A stretch of 64,000 nt of DNA from Lotus japonicus (taxonomy: Eukaryota > Streptophyta > Magnoliopsida > Fabales > Fabaceae), in contig NC_080042.1 of NCBI RefSeq assembly GCF_012489685.1, positions 44,878,066-44,942,065 on the forward strand. Reading direction: 5' to 3'. Made by a program: the position numbers and the translations under genes. Position 1 is the stretch's first letter. Every line of letters begins with the position of its first letter. Shown piece by piece: positions 33,092 through 44,945 of this stretch. The notes below the pieces were generated by a model. The model worked only from the letters and a program-made list of their open reading frames with translations. It was not told the DNA's origin and did not search any database.

Positions 33092-33120
33092 TTTACCCTT
33101 GGGCCGGCCCTGCCGCCATA

Positions 33121-33840
33121 GAGTTGGTTTTTTAATCGGCATGTTGACAATCAGTGGAGTTCATGATTGTTTCTCAAGCATGAATGTATATATCTTCTCT
33201 AGCTTCTATAGTCACGTCACTAATAGCAAGGAGATCTCTCGTGCGAATGAACGTTCCTAAGACAATTTTCAGTCCTTCTATTATTTGATCTATGAGTTTC
33301 CATAAGTTCACATTTGTCAGGTGCTTGTGTACCACAAAAATAATTGACCAAGAATTATCAAATATGATGGAGCGGGTTGCACTAGTTCAATTCATGAGCA
33401 ACTTGAGATGAGATTTTTTCTTTCTTAAATGAATTAGCTGCTGAAAAAGAAGATTCACAATCACCTATTTTAGTTCAGGAACACAACCGTCAATGTTGAT
33501 CTGTAAACAAGAACTATATATAACAAAACATTCTTATTGATCGCTTGCGTATTAGATTCTCATAGTATGCTCATCAAAGTTTGATTGAAATAAACAATAC
33601 TTCTTGCTAACCATATTTCACCATATCCATCCTTCTCTTTGTGATAGCTCAGTCCATATCTAGATTGAAACACAAGATAATTACCAAAAACCACAACCAT
33701 ATCAACCAAACCACTAACCATAACCATATCCATGAAAATTTTCTATAAAGGCTTCATCCATACAACCAAGACTTATTTATTATAAAGGCTTCAGCCATAC
33801 TATCAAGACTATTGAATGTGTAATAATAGCATTAAAACGA
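33121..33840. other. Unassigned flank right of the hAT/CACTA nest
   Basis: No coding frame or element terminus was recognised. A small direct repeat (TATAAAGGCTTCA-CCATAC near 33743 and 33781) is the only structure seen. Confidence 0.4.
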
Positions 33841-34660
33841 TTAAACAATTGAAGAGCTTACTAAAACCAAAGAAAAAATAAGTTTGGAGGGTCGCTAGAG
33901 ATGCTTAGTTGCTGCGGTAAACCGATCGAGTAATGGTAAGTGTAAAGAGAAGCAATATAAAAAAAAGAATAGAAGAGGAAACAAAATGCAATAGGGTGAA
34001 TGATTGGCTTAATTAAAAGATAAAATACTTAATCTTAATTAAATAAGGAAACAAGGAAACAAATCAGTCTGAGAAATAATCTAAATTACTATAATTATTC
34101 TACGATAAGACTCATATATTATAAGATAAGATAAAGATGTGATAAATATACTATGAGATATCTTTTCCATATTCTAACATCCCCTCAAGCGTAAGTTAAT
34201 TTAGCTTTAACATTGTTGCGCCGAAGTCGTAGAGTTTCTAACACGCCCCCTTAGGAAGAGCTTGTTAGATCTTTGTCGGTTTGAGCTTGAAGCGGGGAGC
34301 AAGCATAGACCCCCTACCATGTCCTAAAGTTCAACTTTTTTTTAGCAAAATTGAGGTTATCAAGAATCGAACTCTAGACCGTTTGGTCAAAGAAGCTCTT
34401 GATGTCACAGGTGTTGTGAATAAGATGAGGAGGAGAAGTAGATGGCGCGCGCGTGTGATTCATGCGCGGGTAACGGTTGCTGGAAACCTGGCTTCAGGTT
34501 CTGGCCGATCTAGGAAAAGCGGTCATAGTGTTGGTGGTGATGGAGTCAACCAGCAATGGTAAAGAGGCAACTTCAAGTGGAGGTGAGTTGCAGAGCAGAG
34601 TTCAAAGTGATGGTACAGGTCAAGGATCAAACCTGATTTTGATACCATGTAAAAGGGCTT
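33841..34660 (-). mobile_element. Possible copia relic
   Basis: On the minus strand a purine run (CTTGAGGGGA, near 34182-34191) is followed by TGTTAGAATATGG. This looks like a polypurine tract and the start of a 3' LTR running leftward. At 34640-34650 the minus strand shows TACATGGTATCA, like the end of a 5' LTR plus a tRNA-Met primer site. Only about 450 bp separates them, without a recognisable coding domain. I could not confirm a matching second LTR or a TSD, so this remains tentative. Confidence 0.35.
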
Positions 34661-34669
34661 ATCAAAATT

Positions 34670-36485
34670 AGATACTAAGCTCATCAAATTAGATACTATG
34701 CATTTGAAAAACAAAAATATACCCTCACATGCATTTCGCTCTAGAAACCTCCTAAAGCAAACTCGTAAACAACTCCTAAGTTTATTTACAACTTGTTGGC
34801 ACCAAAACATCTGAAACTATTCCTAGAGAAGCCGAAGCATCTTGCCAACCAACGTGGAAATGACGAGACTAGCCTATGGTGTGTTGAAGTGAAACAGATA
34901 GGGATCTGAATATGGACAAGATTTGAGGGAGGGTGCAGAATCTTATGTACACAATAGAAATTTGGAGGGCTTCTAGAAGATCCCCACGTCCTAGAAAACA
35001 CTGAGCGATTCATCCCTTCAATTTAGGAAAAGAAATTACTACCTAAGAACTAGCTAGTCGATTCGAAAAAGGTCGACTTTAAAGCTAGCTTCTAGACTGA
35101 TCAGGAGAAGAACCACCAACTCCCCATGACTTGTAAATGCTTTTAAACGTGTGTAGTGGCATGTGCTTGTGAACTTTCGTAGGTTAGCCAAAATTGTCTT
35201 TTTAAATAGAGGAAGAGTCATTGGTACAAACACACAACGTAACTCAAACAATCGATCCAATCTACAAATTCTCCGCATTACTCTATGTGGAAAACTCATT
35301 TACAGTTTTTTCAGCGATTTACCATTTCAACGCTTTATTTATTCATCTATTAGTCGTTTACTCTCAGCCGTTTAAGCCTTTTATTTGTCCATTTTAGTCT
35401 TTATCTTGATTCAATAGTTTTACCTTGGTCACAACTTATAAATAACAATCACAAACAACTTTTTCGAGTGTCTTAGGAACCTGCATTGAGAAACATAGTC
35501 TCTTTGTCAAATAATCGCTTTATTAATGATTTATTACATTAGTTTTTCAACCAACCCACAAGTCCCCACATTATTTGTAAGTCAACACAGTACTTTCATA
35601 CAAATAGCACCTACAAATCTGTCACAGCAAGCATCTTAAAACAAAGGGCATAATCTTCCATCAAAATGTGCATAATATTGGTAATAACACTCAAAACTTG
35701 ATCCCTTACTTTGTATTTGTTACAAGTAGTTCCATCTAACAAATCTTTGCCTGATAAAAAAAAAACACTCAAAATTTGATAGATGTACCTCCCCCCACCT
35801 CATTATTATAACCTATGATTGGATAAAGTTATTTTTAAACACAAAAGACAAGTATTTTTCTTTTCTTTGTTTATTCAATTAAAGAATAGAGAAAAATAAT
35901 TTATCTCATTTTTCTCTTCTATTTTTCCCCTTGAGGTGTCTCACTGTCTTGTATACCAAACCGTTACTAAACTATTACTTTTTCGTACGACTTTCTTTGT
36001 ACTCAATTTATTTCATTCTAACTATCTCACCTGTCAATCAAAAAAAAAACTATCTCACCTGTAGCTTATAAAAATAAAATAAAATACTATCTCACCTGTA
36101 TACATCAAACAAAGATAAATGAGTCAAAATTGGTAGAATAAGAATGTTTTCTTTTCTTCTTCTCTTTTACAGTAGCGAAGCTAATTTATATATGCTCTGA
36201 GTTCTGTAACCTTGACGGGGACTACAGAGTCACAGATGCATATCTAGATTATATATCACACATGCGTAATTCAGTCATGGAGAGTTTGCATTCTTTTATA
36301 GGTAAAACAGTTGTCCTACGACAGAAAGAAAATTTTGTTTTTATATGTTTTCAGCATATGTGGACGTAACACCTCGTCATGCATCTAAGAATCTTGGACT
36401 AATAGGAATTGTTTCTCGTTTACAATTTTGACAAAAAGAAAATTAAGAGTTCATTTTTTAATGAAAATTAAAAGTAAACTACATC
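34670..36485. other. Long AT-rich non-coding stretch
   Basis: No gene or terminus was recognised. Only short ORFs without domains occur. A short CTATCTCACCTGT motif repeats three times at about 36020-36100. Confidence 0.45.
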
Positions 36486-36940
36486 GTTCTCAATTATTGA
36501 TTCCATTCAATTTTAATATCTAGTTTTTTTATGGAAAAATGTACTTTTATTAGAAATTCAAATGCAAAATGTTGGAGCGAATACATGTTATGAGAATTTT
36601 TGTGGTGTTTCGGAAAAAAATTACTGTTATGAGGTTTTTTTTTGAACAATACTGTTATGAGGTTGTAAATTGATCTCAATTATTTGATTCCATTCAATTT
36701 TAATATCTATTTTATTTTATGGAAAAATGTACTTTTATTAGAAATTCAAATGCAAAATGTTGGAGCGCGCGAATACATGTTATGAGAATTTTTGTGGTGC
36801 CTCTGAAAAAATTACTGTTATGAGGTTTTTTTTTTTGAATGATACTGTTATGAGGTTGTAAATTGATCTCAATTATTGATTCCATTCAATTTTAATATAA
36901 ATTTTTTTATGGAAAAATGTACTTTTATTAGAAATTCAAA

Positions 36941-38268
36941 GGCTTAAATGGTTAATTGGCCTCTGTAATTGTAAAGGGAATCAGTTCTGATCCCTGTAAA
37001 ATTTTTGCATCAAATTAGGTCTCTAAAAATGTTTTTTTAATCCAATTAAGTCATTTTGCTCAATTTTGACCGGTCAACAGTCCAATGGCAAGCCTAGTCA
37101 GCTGAGGATGCCCATGTGGACTTTTTAACATCGATTTTAGTCCCTTAAAAAATACTTTAATCAATTTCACTTCCAATTTTATTGAATTTATGAATAATAA
37201 AATTAATGCTTTCTTAGTTATGGCCCAAATTTATCTTAAAATACATTAGAACATAAAGATATTTTGTTAATTATGTTAGGACCCCAAATCATATTATCCT
37301 CAACCTCTCATCCTTCATCGTCCTCTTCTCCTCAACCCAGTAGATAAATACGCAGGAGAAACAAGAAACAAAAACCAAAGGGAAGAAAAGAAAGGAAAGC
37401 CTAAGGAGAATAACAAGTCTAATACCAAATCTACGCCACCAATTCCTTAGTCAAACTTCTCTATATCTTCTCAGTTAACCAAGCTCCAGAAACAAATGGA
37501 AAGCTTCAAACCAGCAGAAAACACCAACACCACCTTTGAGCTGCAATCACCAACTTACCCTGAAGCATTAACCAGCAACCACCGTCTGTGAACCGCTCCA
37601 CCATCTCTCTTTCACCGCCGCGACGACGTCATACTGCCTACATTCACAACGAATCTGGGCAAGAACCACACCAACCCTGAGCAATCAAAAAGCGCACGGA
37701 TCTGGGCCAGATCCGCACGGATATGGTGCTGGACAAGATGGGAGGACCTGGCGTGGCGGGGCGAGGATGGAGGAGGACCTGGCGTGGCGGTGCGAGGACG
37801 GACGATGTTCAAATCGAATTCAATTCAAACAATGAATCGGTGAAATTGCGCCAAGCGCTCACCACTCAGCAACAAGCCATACATAATTTGTATGTTAAAT
37901 TGGAGGAGGAGAGTGATGTTGCATCCTCTGCTGCCAATGATATTGAAGTTGCAGAGCGAGAAGGCTGAACTTCAGATGGATTTTGGGAAATTGAGGCTTA
38001 ATTGGGGTGGAATTAGTTAATTAGGACTTAGTTAAGGTTTTATGATTTTCAATTAATCATGAGTTGGAATTAGTTTTTATTAAAAAAAAAGATAAAAGAC
38101 ATGTGGAAATGCTGACAATGTAAAAATTAAGACACATCAGACCAAAGCACACTTTGTTCTTAATTGGATTAAAAAAATATTTTTAGGGACCTAATTTGAT
38201 GTAAAAATTTTACAAGAATCAGGACTGATTCCCTTTATAATGACAGGGGCCAATTGACCATTTAAGTC
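36941..38268. mobile_element. Pack-MULE, 1328 bp
   Basis: Terminal inverted repeats of roughly 115 bp (GGCTTAAATGGTTAATTGGC at the left; complement of GACTTAAATGGTCAATTGGC at the right), with the 9-bp TSD AAATTCAAA at 36932-36940 and 38269-38277. Long TIRs with a 9-bp TSD are typical of Mutator-like elements. It has no transposase. The interior (about 37310-38030) is richer in GC and contains a host gene fragment. It has a 45-bp near-duplicate (GGAGGACCTGGCGTGGCGG) at about 37740-37800. Confidence 0.92.
37802..38005 (+). pseudogene. Captured fragment of a GTD-binding (DUF593) protein gene
   Basis: The frame reads SVKLRQALTTQQQAIHNLYV then KLEEESDVASSAAN. After one frame change near 37940 it reads ILKLQSEKAELQMD. 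This is the pattern of the GTD-binding (zein-binding, DUF593) coiled-coil domain of plant myosin-binding proteins, which link myosin XI to vesicles. Five or so residues expected between AAN and ILKLQ are missing, so the fragment is damaged. It is fused to upstream GC-rich sequence in the same frame (ORF from 37723). It carries only the start of the domain and is not a gene on its own. Confidence 0.72.
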
Positions 38269-38395
38269 AAATTCAAATGCAAAATGTTGGAGCGAATACA
38301 TGTTATGAAACATTTTGTGGTTCTTCGGAAAAAAATCACTGTTAATGAGGTTTTTTTTTAACGATACTGTTATGAGGTTGTAATACTATGAATTT

Positions 38396-38699
38396 AGTTT
38401 TCTATTATTTTAACTTTACAAATAGGGTTTTTTTTTTGTCAAATACAATCAGGCCCATATATATTCCAGTTTTCACTCATATATTATTAATATTTTCTAT
38501 CCGATGAAAATTAAAAATATTGCCCAACCTAATAGCTTAAAAATACATGTTACTACTAAATATTAAGTGTTCAATGTTCATGGTCGAGATTTCGACCAAG
38601 TGATCAAAGCTTCAGATCGAATGAAAGGATGACTAAAGCTTTCGTTATTCTATCTAGCTGAATAGACTATCCTAGTTAATTAAGTTGTTAGAACTATAA
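38396..38699. other. Spacer left of the gypsy element
   Basis: AT-rich sequence without a recognised feature. It ends with the first base of the gypsy TSD at 38700. Confidence 0.5.
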
Positions 38700-38704
38700 A
38701 CATT

Positions 38705-39494
38705 TGTTTACGGTGGTTTTTGGTAAACAAATATCCTCTAAGTTCGACTAAAGGAAGTTTAGAATCAGGGTCCTTTTGGGAAAACGTCTTGCCAAAGTAT
38801 TGTGTGTGAATTGATATTTTTCGACAACGATGAAAGGTTCAAAAGAAACTGGATTTCATTAAACGCGGATTGATTACATGAAGATCAAAGTGTAACAAAG
38901 TAGAAAGAAAATTGCAAGAAACGTAAATCTCGACAGGAAATTAAACAACAAGACTGGCAAATCCCAGGAAATTAACAAGTAACGCGACAAGCTTAAATGC
39001 AGGAAAGATAAACAACTGGTTCTGCAACGTACTCCTCCATCATCACGTCTTGCTCCTTGAGTCTCATTGATGCGGACGGTAGAGCTTTTAGTGAGTTTTT
39101 CAGAGTTGAGTTGGGAACCCATTTTTTGACTTGAATTCTCCTATTTATAGAGCATGTCCTTGGCGGTTTTCTTCTTCTTGGATGGGTTAGTGGGTCTGAT
39201 TTTCTCTTCCCACGATCTGATGCTGGCTTTGGAAGTTCCCTGTGTAGTGGTGGAGATCGTGTGCCTCAACTGCTTCAACCGCTTCTTGGCCACGTACTCA
39301 GCCATTGTGGTGAGAAACCGACTCGGTCAATGCTGCACATGTTAAATGTGCCCGTGTTTGTAGCAACGGTTCCCTTTGTCGAATTCGACTGCCTCTCTAA
39401 CTTAGCGTATTTTTCCTTTCCTTTCTTTAGTCCAAGTTCGACTGCCTTGTGTGCTTTGGGCCGGATGTCTTTGGGCCAAAATATTGGGCCAACA
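38705..39494 (-). repeat. 3' LTR of the gypsy element
   Basis: On the minus strand it starts TGTTGGCCCAATATT at 39494 and ends CCGTAAACA at 38705. It is preceded (inside) by the polypurine tract. It is 790 bp, the same as its partner. Confidence 0.95.
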
Positions 39495-39509
39495 GATGCC
39501 CCCCAAAAA
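39495..39509 (-). other. Polypurine tract
   Basis: The minus strand reads TTTTTGGGGGGCATC next to the 3' LTR start. The G run is the expected plus-strand priming site, though it is interrupted by pyrimidines. Confidence 0.7.
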
Positions 39510-39828
39510 TGTTGATTCTCGACTACCAGGTCTTGGCGGGATCAAGCATTTTTGATTGCGAATTTCGAACAGAACTGATGGTCATTTGTGACTTTTGCCT
39601 TTCTGACTTCAAGTCCCATCAGAGATCCTATCGTTTAACTTTTTCCCCAATCAGAAGCTTTAGCGTCTGACTTCGTCTGTCATCTGCCGTCTCTATCTTA
39701 GGGTAATCATGGCCCCTTTTTAGCCTTTATGTTAGGGTTTGCGGTTATATAATAAATTAACCGTTGGATTTCAAAAAAATTTATGCACCATCCCGTAATG
39801 CAGCTTCACGTCCGATTCTTCATTTGCC

Positions 39829-39836
39829 TATAAATA
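39829..39836 (+). promoter_or_regulatory. TATA box of the antisense PMD gene
   Basis: TATAAATA about 125 bp upstream of the ATG at 39960, in a T/C-rich 5' UTR context. It drives the strand opposite to gag-pol. Confidence 0.65.
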
Positions 39837-39959
39837 CGCCATTGTTGACTCTTTGCAAGCTTTACAACTTTTCAAACATTCAAGCTTTGTCTGATTTTAC
39901 TTGCGATCATCTTCAATCGATTGATTTCTGCTTCTCTGTTGCATTCTCTGACTGCTTCC

Positions 39960-42900
39960 ATGGCTTCCGGTTCTGACAACATTATGCCCTTGGCCGCTGC
40001 TTTCGAGATGAATGAGGCCTAACGAGTTCCCATTCCAGACCCACAGTATGAGGCGGAGAAGAGGGCTATCTGGAAATCCCAGGTACTTATTCCTATTTCT
40101 GTTAATGGCGCTCTGCGTGCCATTTTAGGTCCTTTGAAGAAGGCAAAGAAGAACAGGCCTGATAGCCTTCCTGAAGGTTACGAGCAGTTTCACCCTAGTA
40201 TTCGTGGGGAAGAGCTCATTCTTTCCTTTCAACCTTCTTACCGCTTTCCTTTTCTAAAAGATCCTAAGAGGACTTTTAGGTCTGCCCCACCCAATCCAAC
40301 TGCTGGTGATGGGGCCTATTTGAAATGGCTCGACAGGGTGGAAGCCAGTAAGTCCGGGCATTGGAAAATCGCTGGGATTTTCAACCTCATTCAGTTGTCG
40401 AGGTTGCCGATCTCTTATAATCCTGCCATGCTTTTGAGCTCTCTTTTCTTTTGGGAGCAGTCTACCAATAGCTTCCATGTCCCCTTTGGTATGCTCACTC
40501 CCAATCTTCTCGATGTTGCTGCCATTACTGGCCTTTGGGTGGTGGGTGATGATTATCATTCCTCTGCTGCCCCCACCAATCCCATTGCCATCTCGACGGA
40601 CAACGTAGCTTTCAGTAAATTCATCAAAGTTCACTATGTCGAGGATGGTGAAGTCTCTGACGCTGAGCACGTCGCGTTTCTTCTATATTGGCTTTCTGCC
40701 TATGTGTTCTGCACCAAATCCTTGAGGATTCCAGCTAAACTCCTTCCTTTGGCCAATCTGTTACATGAAGGTCGAAAAATCGCTATGGCCAGGCTTGTGC
40801 TTGGCAATCTTTATCAGATGATCAATGAAGCGATAGCCGACATTCTAGACCCTAAGGTTGTGTCTTTGAATGCGGCCGATCCTTTCTGGCTACTTCAGCT
40901 TTGGATGAATGCGGTATTCGAATCATTTCTTCCGGCCAAGAACCCTCCCCCGTGGTGTCTAACACAAGGGTTGATGCTTTCAGGCTTGAAGCCCTAACTC
41001 CCCCTTATGACGCTTCCACTTTTGAAGCTGACTTTAAGAAGTATTTCACCATGTTTTTCGAGCTGAAGCGTTTTCGCTCGGGCTTTGCGCCGTATAGCAA
41101 ACCTTCTTACGGCCCTCGGTGGCTGAGGAATTCTTACCCCAACCTTCCTGGCTCAGAGAACCTCTCTCAGCATCAAATCGAGCTTTGGCAAACCATCTTA
41201 TCCCCCAGGGTGTTGACTATCAATTTTGCCAGCAATGACTTCACTCTGTGTGGCTACAATCCTCAACTTGCTTCTCGACAATTTGGGCTGAGTCAGGATT
41301 TGCCCAACACTTTGTTCGACCAATCCCTTATCCTCTATCCTGGTGTTATCACCAGACGCAGTGCCTTCGATACTACCATCGACTACTACAATAATGAGCT
41401 GCTCGGCCTCAGCCCTTTCAACTTTGCTCCATCTTTTTTCATCACCAAAGCGTTTAAGGCTTGGTGGTCTGCTTATTGGAGTGATATTTCGATACCGATT
41501 GAAGATTGCTTCCGACGCATAACGAATGTTTGTCTTTTGCAGAAGCAAGCTCCGAAGAAGACCAAAGGTATGCACACGTCTGAGATCAACGCTTTCCAGC
41601 AATTCTTCGATGTAGTATACTTTCCGGGTCCTCGACTTCAAGAGACTGTTGCCAAAGCAGCTCGAGTTTTAAGGCAAATGTGGGAATCTAAAGCCAAGAA
41701 AACTCGATTGATCGTTCCTTCTGATGAGGATGTTCTTTCTTTTGTTACTCGAAAAACGGGCTTTAAATTCCCACCATTGCCTACTTGTAAGTATGCTTTG
41801 GCCTTTCCAATGGTCCTTCCTAAATGGGTTGACCACGTAAGTATCAAAAACTTTTACCATAGCGCATTGCCCCCTCGGCAACGGGTGACTTGGACCAAGT
41901 GTTACTTATGGAATTTTCCTCTCCATGTGCCGGTCGAAATCTTCAACCACATATCGATAAGAACGCTTATTGGTCAAGGTAATTATTTCGACCTGGCATC
42001 TTTGTGATACTTATGGCTTAACTTTTTTTTTGTTTTTCTTTTGTAGCTGAGTCAATTCCTCGACCAACCCCTCAAGCTTCTCCCCGGGTGACTTCTGCTA
42101 CCATCGAGATTGAGGATGATGATGATGATGTTACTCTGGCGGATAAGCTTAAGATGGCTAAGGTAATATTTAAACTGTGGATCGTTATTCGATATATACC
42201 CTTTGTGACCTTTTGCCTTTTGTTTCAGAGTCGAAAACGAGGGGCCACCCCTACTACTTCTGCAAGCCAGAAAAGGACTAAAGGTGCTGGAGAATCTGCT
42301 GTGGGAAATCCTTCCCCGGCCAAGTCAGCTAGCCAACATGACGAAATGCAGCAAGGTGGTGATCAGGGTGTTGATCAGCAAGCTTCCAGCCCTCCTCTTC
42401 AAGGCACTACACCTATTCCTGTCGAGATGGCTTCGGCCAAGAAGACCTCCAGGAAGAAGTCTAGTCGTAAGTCTGGTAGCTCCTCTTCCCGCCACTCCAA
42501 GAGTTCAACCAGTTCCAGTCCTCTTAAAGAGTCTGGCCCTAAGGTAAATCATTATGATTCGCATTTTGTCTTAATTTGCTTTCTTTTCTTCCCTCTCAAC
42601 CATTTCCACTTTTATTCTTCAGAGGGTTGGCATGTCTAAAATGGCTGTGCCTCGAGCCATATGGTTTTCTTCTAAACCCCCACCAGTTGTTCCGTCTAGC
42701 TCTTTGAGCAGTTTAGAATCCTCGAGCTCGAGTTTTGACTCTAATGAGTCGGACCCTGTGTGGGACAAGTTGACATTCTATTTTAACTCGAAACCAATCG
42801 CTTGGCAGCATCCTGGTTGTGAACCTTATTATACCAAAGAATGTCGAGATAACCTTTCTAATTTTCCTCCGCAGGATATTCAGAACGTGTCTTCCCCTGC

Positions 42901-43870
42901 TCGTGAAGAGAGTGCGCCACATGTCGAGGTACAGAGTGGCGAAGGTCAAGTGCCCCCAATCATTCAGCCTGACCGGGTGATTGGTGTTATGCCCCCACTA
43001 AAGGCTGATGTTCCGGCCTCGACTCATTCTGAACCTTCTCCCCAACAGCTTCAATAGGATGCCAGGGTCGCTTTGCTTTCTCCTCATGCTAAAGGAGGTT
43101 CAGCTTCTTCTAAGACGGCTGCTTCTTCCCACACTTCCGGTGAGAGGCTAAGTGCTCTTTTGGTTGAAGATCCTCTTTCCATCTTTCAGAGCTTCTTTGA
43201 TGGCACTCTGGATCTCGATTCTCCGCCACGTCAAGCTGAAACTACTGAGACTGCTCAGTCTGGTGGAGTAGTTAATGATAGCCAGATTGAGGAAGCTTTC
43301 AGTAAGTTGAAAAGACTGATTTTCGATGAAGGCTTCATCGACGGGATCCGGGCTAACCCTCAACTAGGCCAGGAAGTTGAAGAACTGCTTGCCTTCTTAT
43401 TGGGCCAGCGACTTGACCAAACTCGGGAAGATGCTCTCGTCGAGCTTCAGACTCTCTTGGTCGATATCTTGGCCACACTTGATAAGGCCACTACGGTGGA
43501 ACGACTCATCGAGACCAAAAAGGCACAAGTGGCTTCCAACACCAATGAACCCTTGCCTGCAAAAGATGAAATTTTCAAGCTGACTGCTAGGAAAACTCTT
43601 GTAACGGCTGAGTTGTCAAGTGTTGATGTTCGACTGGATGAGCTTCAGAGGGAGATGGCAAGGCTCGAGAAGCAGAGAGCAACGTTGATTGATGAAGGCC
43701 CGGCTGTGAACTCCCGGCTAAACGCTCTTGCTGCTGAGTGTACAAATGTGATGTTGTCGACATCTCAACTCTCTAAGGAGGTTGCAGCAGAACAGCGTGT
43801 GAAGCAAAGCTTGGATTCCAGGATCGCTGCTGCCAGGGTTCAACTTGAAGCCTTCAAGTCAAGGGTTTAG
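39960..43870 (+). pseudogene. Antisense plant mobile domain (PMD) gene in the gypsy element
   Basis: Four exons: 39960-41978, 42047-42162, 42229-42543 and 42623-43870. All have GT-AG borders and compatible phases. The first exon encodes an aminotransferase-like plant mobile domain (HWKIAGIFNLIQLSRLP, PFGMLTPNLLDVAAITGL, LLYWLSAYVFC, ARLVLGNLYQ). An Asp/Glu run, a Lys/Ser-rich basic region, a Ser-rich linker and a C-terminal coiled coil (about 43560-43860) follow. PMD proteins such as MAIN and MAIL1 are nuclear and linked to gene and transposon silencing; what this copy does is unknown. It is broken by a TAA at 40020-40022, a frame change near 40930-40985 and a TAG at 43055-43057. It lies between pol and the 3' LTR, antisense to gag-pol. 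Confidence 0.88.
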
Positions 43871-44290
43871 GTCTCGTAATTTTACTTGTTGTAGTGGCCA
43901 TGGGTTTATGTGGCCTTTGTTGCCAATATTGTAATGTCCACTCTTGTAACTGTTTGACATTTAACAATGAATGAATTTCGTATTGGTGATATTCGACATG
44001 TTTTACTTTCTAATTGCATTTTATTGTCGATTTTTCATTCCCTTGTTAAAATACTTCCTGCGTGGTATTTCTGAGTTTCCCACCATTTAGCTTGGCATCT
44101 AATCTAACTTTTCATCTTCCAAACCTCCTTGGAAACCACGGTAACTTATGACGCTCTTTTACCACGTTCTTGTTCAACGACTTAAGGACTTCCTCCACTT
44201 ACGGTAGTGGCTGACGTGGCTTGCCGTGTTTGGCTGACGCTTTGGCAACTGCATGCCCTGCATTAATGCGGTTGTTTGTTACATCCCTAT

Positions 44291-44298
44291 TATAAATG
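44291..44298 (+). promoter_or_regulatory. TATA box of the second antisense unit
   Basis: TATAAATG about 90 bp upstream of the ATG at 44388, in the same layout as the PMD gene promoter. Confidence 0.6.
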
Positions 44299-44387
44299 AA
44301 GCCGTTTTTTACTCTTTTCTCATCAGTAACTTCTCTTTTTTCCATTCTCATCTTCTTCCTGCTACTGAGAACCTTCCATCTTTGACT

Positions 44388-44861
44388 ATGGATAGCAGGC
44401 TCATTCTTCGTCGTATTAAAGACCTGGCTTTCCAGGATAACCATTTACAGGGCCTGTATGAATCTTCTTCTTGCCTTGATGAGCTTTTAGGGCTCATTGA
44501 TCAACTGCTTCACATGCCCATCATTGCACGTGTTAGAATTCCTCTTCAGGAGTTCCGGGGGCTACTCTTGGAAGCCAAGCCCCTGTTTGAAGAATTCAGG
44601 GAGCTTTCGGTGATGGTGTTCTTTCAAGAATACCAAATAGATGAATGGAAGGAGAAATTTGATTTTCTCCAGGCCTCTTTAGACCAGCAAGACCCGGAAG
44701 GTCTCGTTCGACTAGCCGTCGAGATGTCTGCGGTTTCCTTTGAAGACCTGGCTGCTCGCCAAAAGAAGGCTCGACTCGAGGGCCAGATGGCGGCGTTGGT
44801 GGATCGATTAGCACCCATGCAGGCTAGATATGATGGATATAAAGCCAGTCTCTCGTTTTAG
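44388..44861 (+). CDS. Second antisense ORF of the gypsy element, unknown function
   Basis: An intact 157-codon frame starting MDSRLILRRIKDLAFQD. It is mostly helical, with heptad-like leucines (LDELLGLIDQLL, LQEFRGLLLEAKPLFEEF) and a charged C-terminal coil (AARQKKARLEGQMAALVDRL). I recognise no domain. It follows the PMD gene by about 520 bp on the same strand, has its own TATA box, and ends about 85 bp before the end of pol, which is on the opposite strand. The open frame continues upstream of the ATG but no conserved content is seen there. It could be a relative of the coiled-coil tail of PMD-type retroelement proteins. Confidence that it is expressed is low; that it is an ORF is clear. 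Confidence 0.6.
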   Translation: MDSRLILRRIKDLAFQDNHLQGLYESSSCLDELLGLIDQLLHMPIIARVRIPLQEFRGLLLEAKPLFEEFRELSVMVFFQEYQIDEWKEKFDFLQASLDQQDPEGLVRLAVEMSAVSFEDLAARQKKARLEGQMAALVDRLAPMQARYDGYKASLSF

Positions 44862-44945
44862 GCTTCTAGTTTATTTGTATTGTGCCATACCTGTAATGTT
44901 CTTTTTGACTAATGAATTCGATTTGGCAGTCTCGACATTTGTCTT

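Larger units (their letters stand above)
19267..33112. mobile_element. Short hAT-type MITE split by the CACTA element
   Basis: A 14-bp perfect TIR, CAGGGCCGGCCCAA, at 19267 and inverted at 33112, with the 8-bp TSD CCGCCATA at 19259-19266 and 33113-33120. Only 19267-19457 and 33095-33112 belong to this element, about 209 bp with no coding capacity. Everything between is a CACTA element that landed 18 bp from its right end. Its left arm is rich in AGGCCT and TTTTTACTTAGT motifs. Confidence 0.9.
36488..38395. repeat. Three tandem copies of a ~190-bp repeat, third one interrupted
   Basis: Copies begin with CTCAATTATTGATTCC at about 36489, 36673 and 36866. Each contains ATTAGAAATTCAAATGCAAA, TTGGAGCGAATACATG and two ATACTGTTATGAGG-like motifs. 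The third copy is split by the Pack-MULE: its left part ends at 36940 and its right part resumes at 38269 and ends near 38390. The MULE therefore arrived after the triplication. Confidence 0.88.

Noticed and set aside
34281..34562. A 93-codon basic ORF that looks codon-like
   Set aside because: No domain and no splice context. It sits in what may be a copia leader, so I do not call it a gene.
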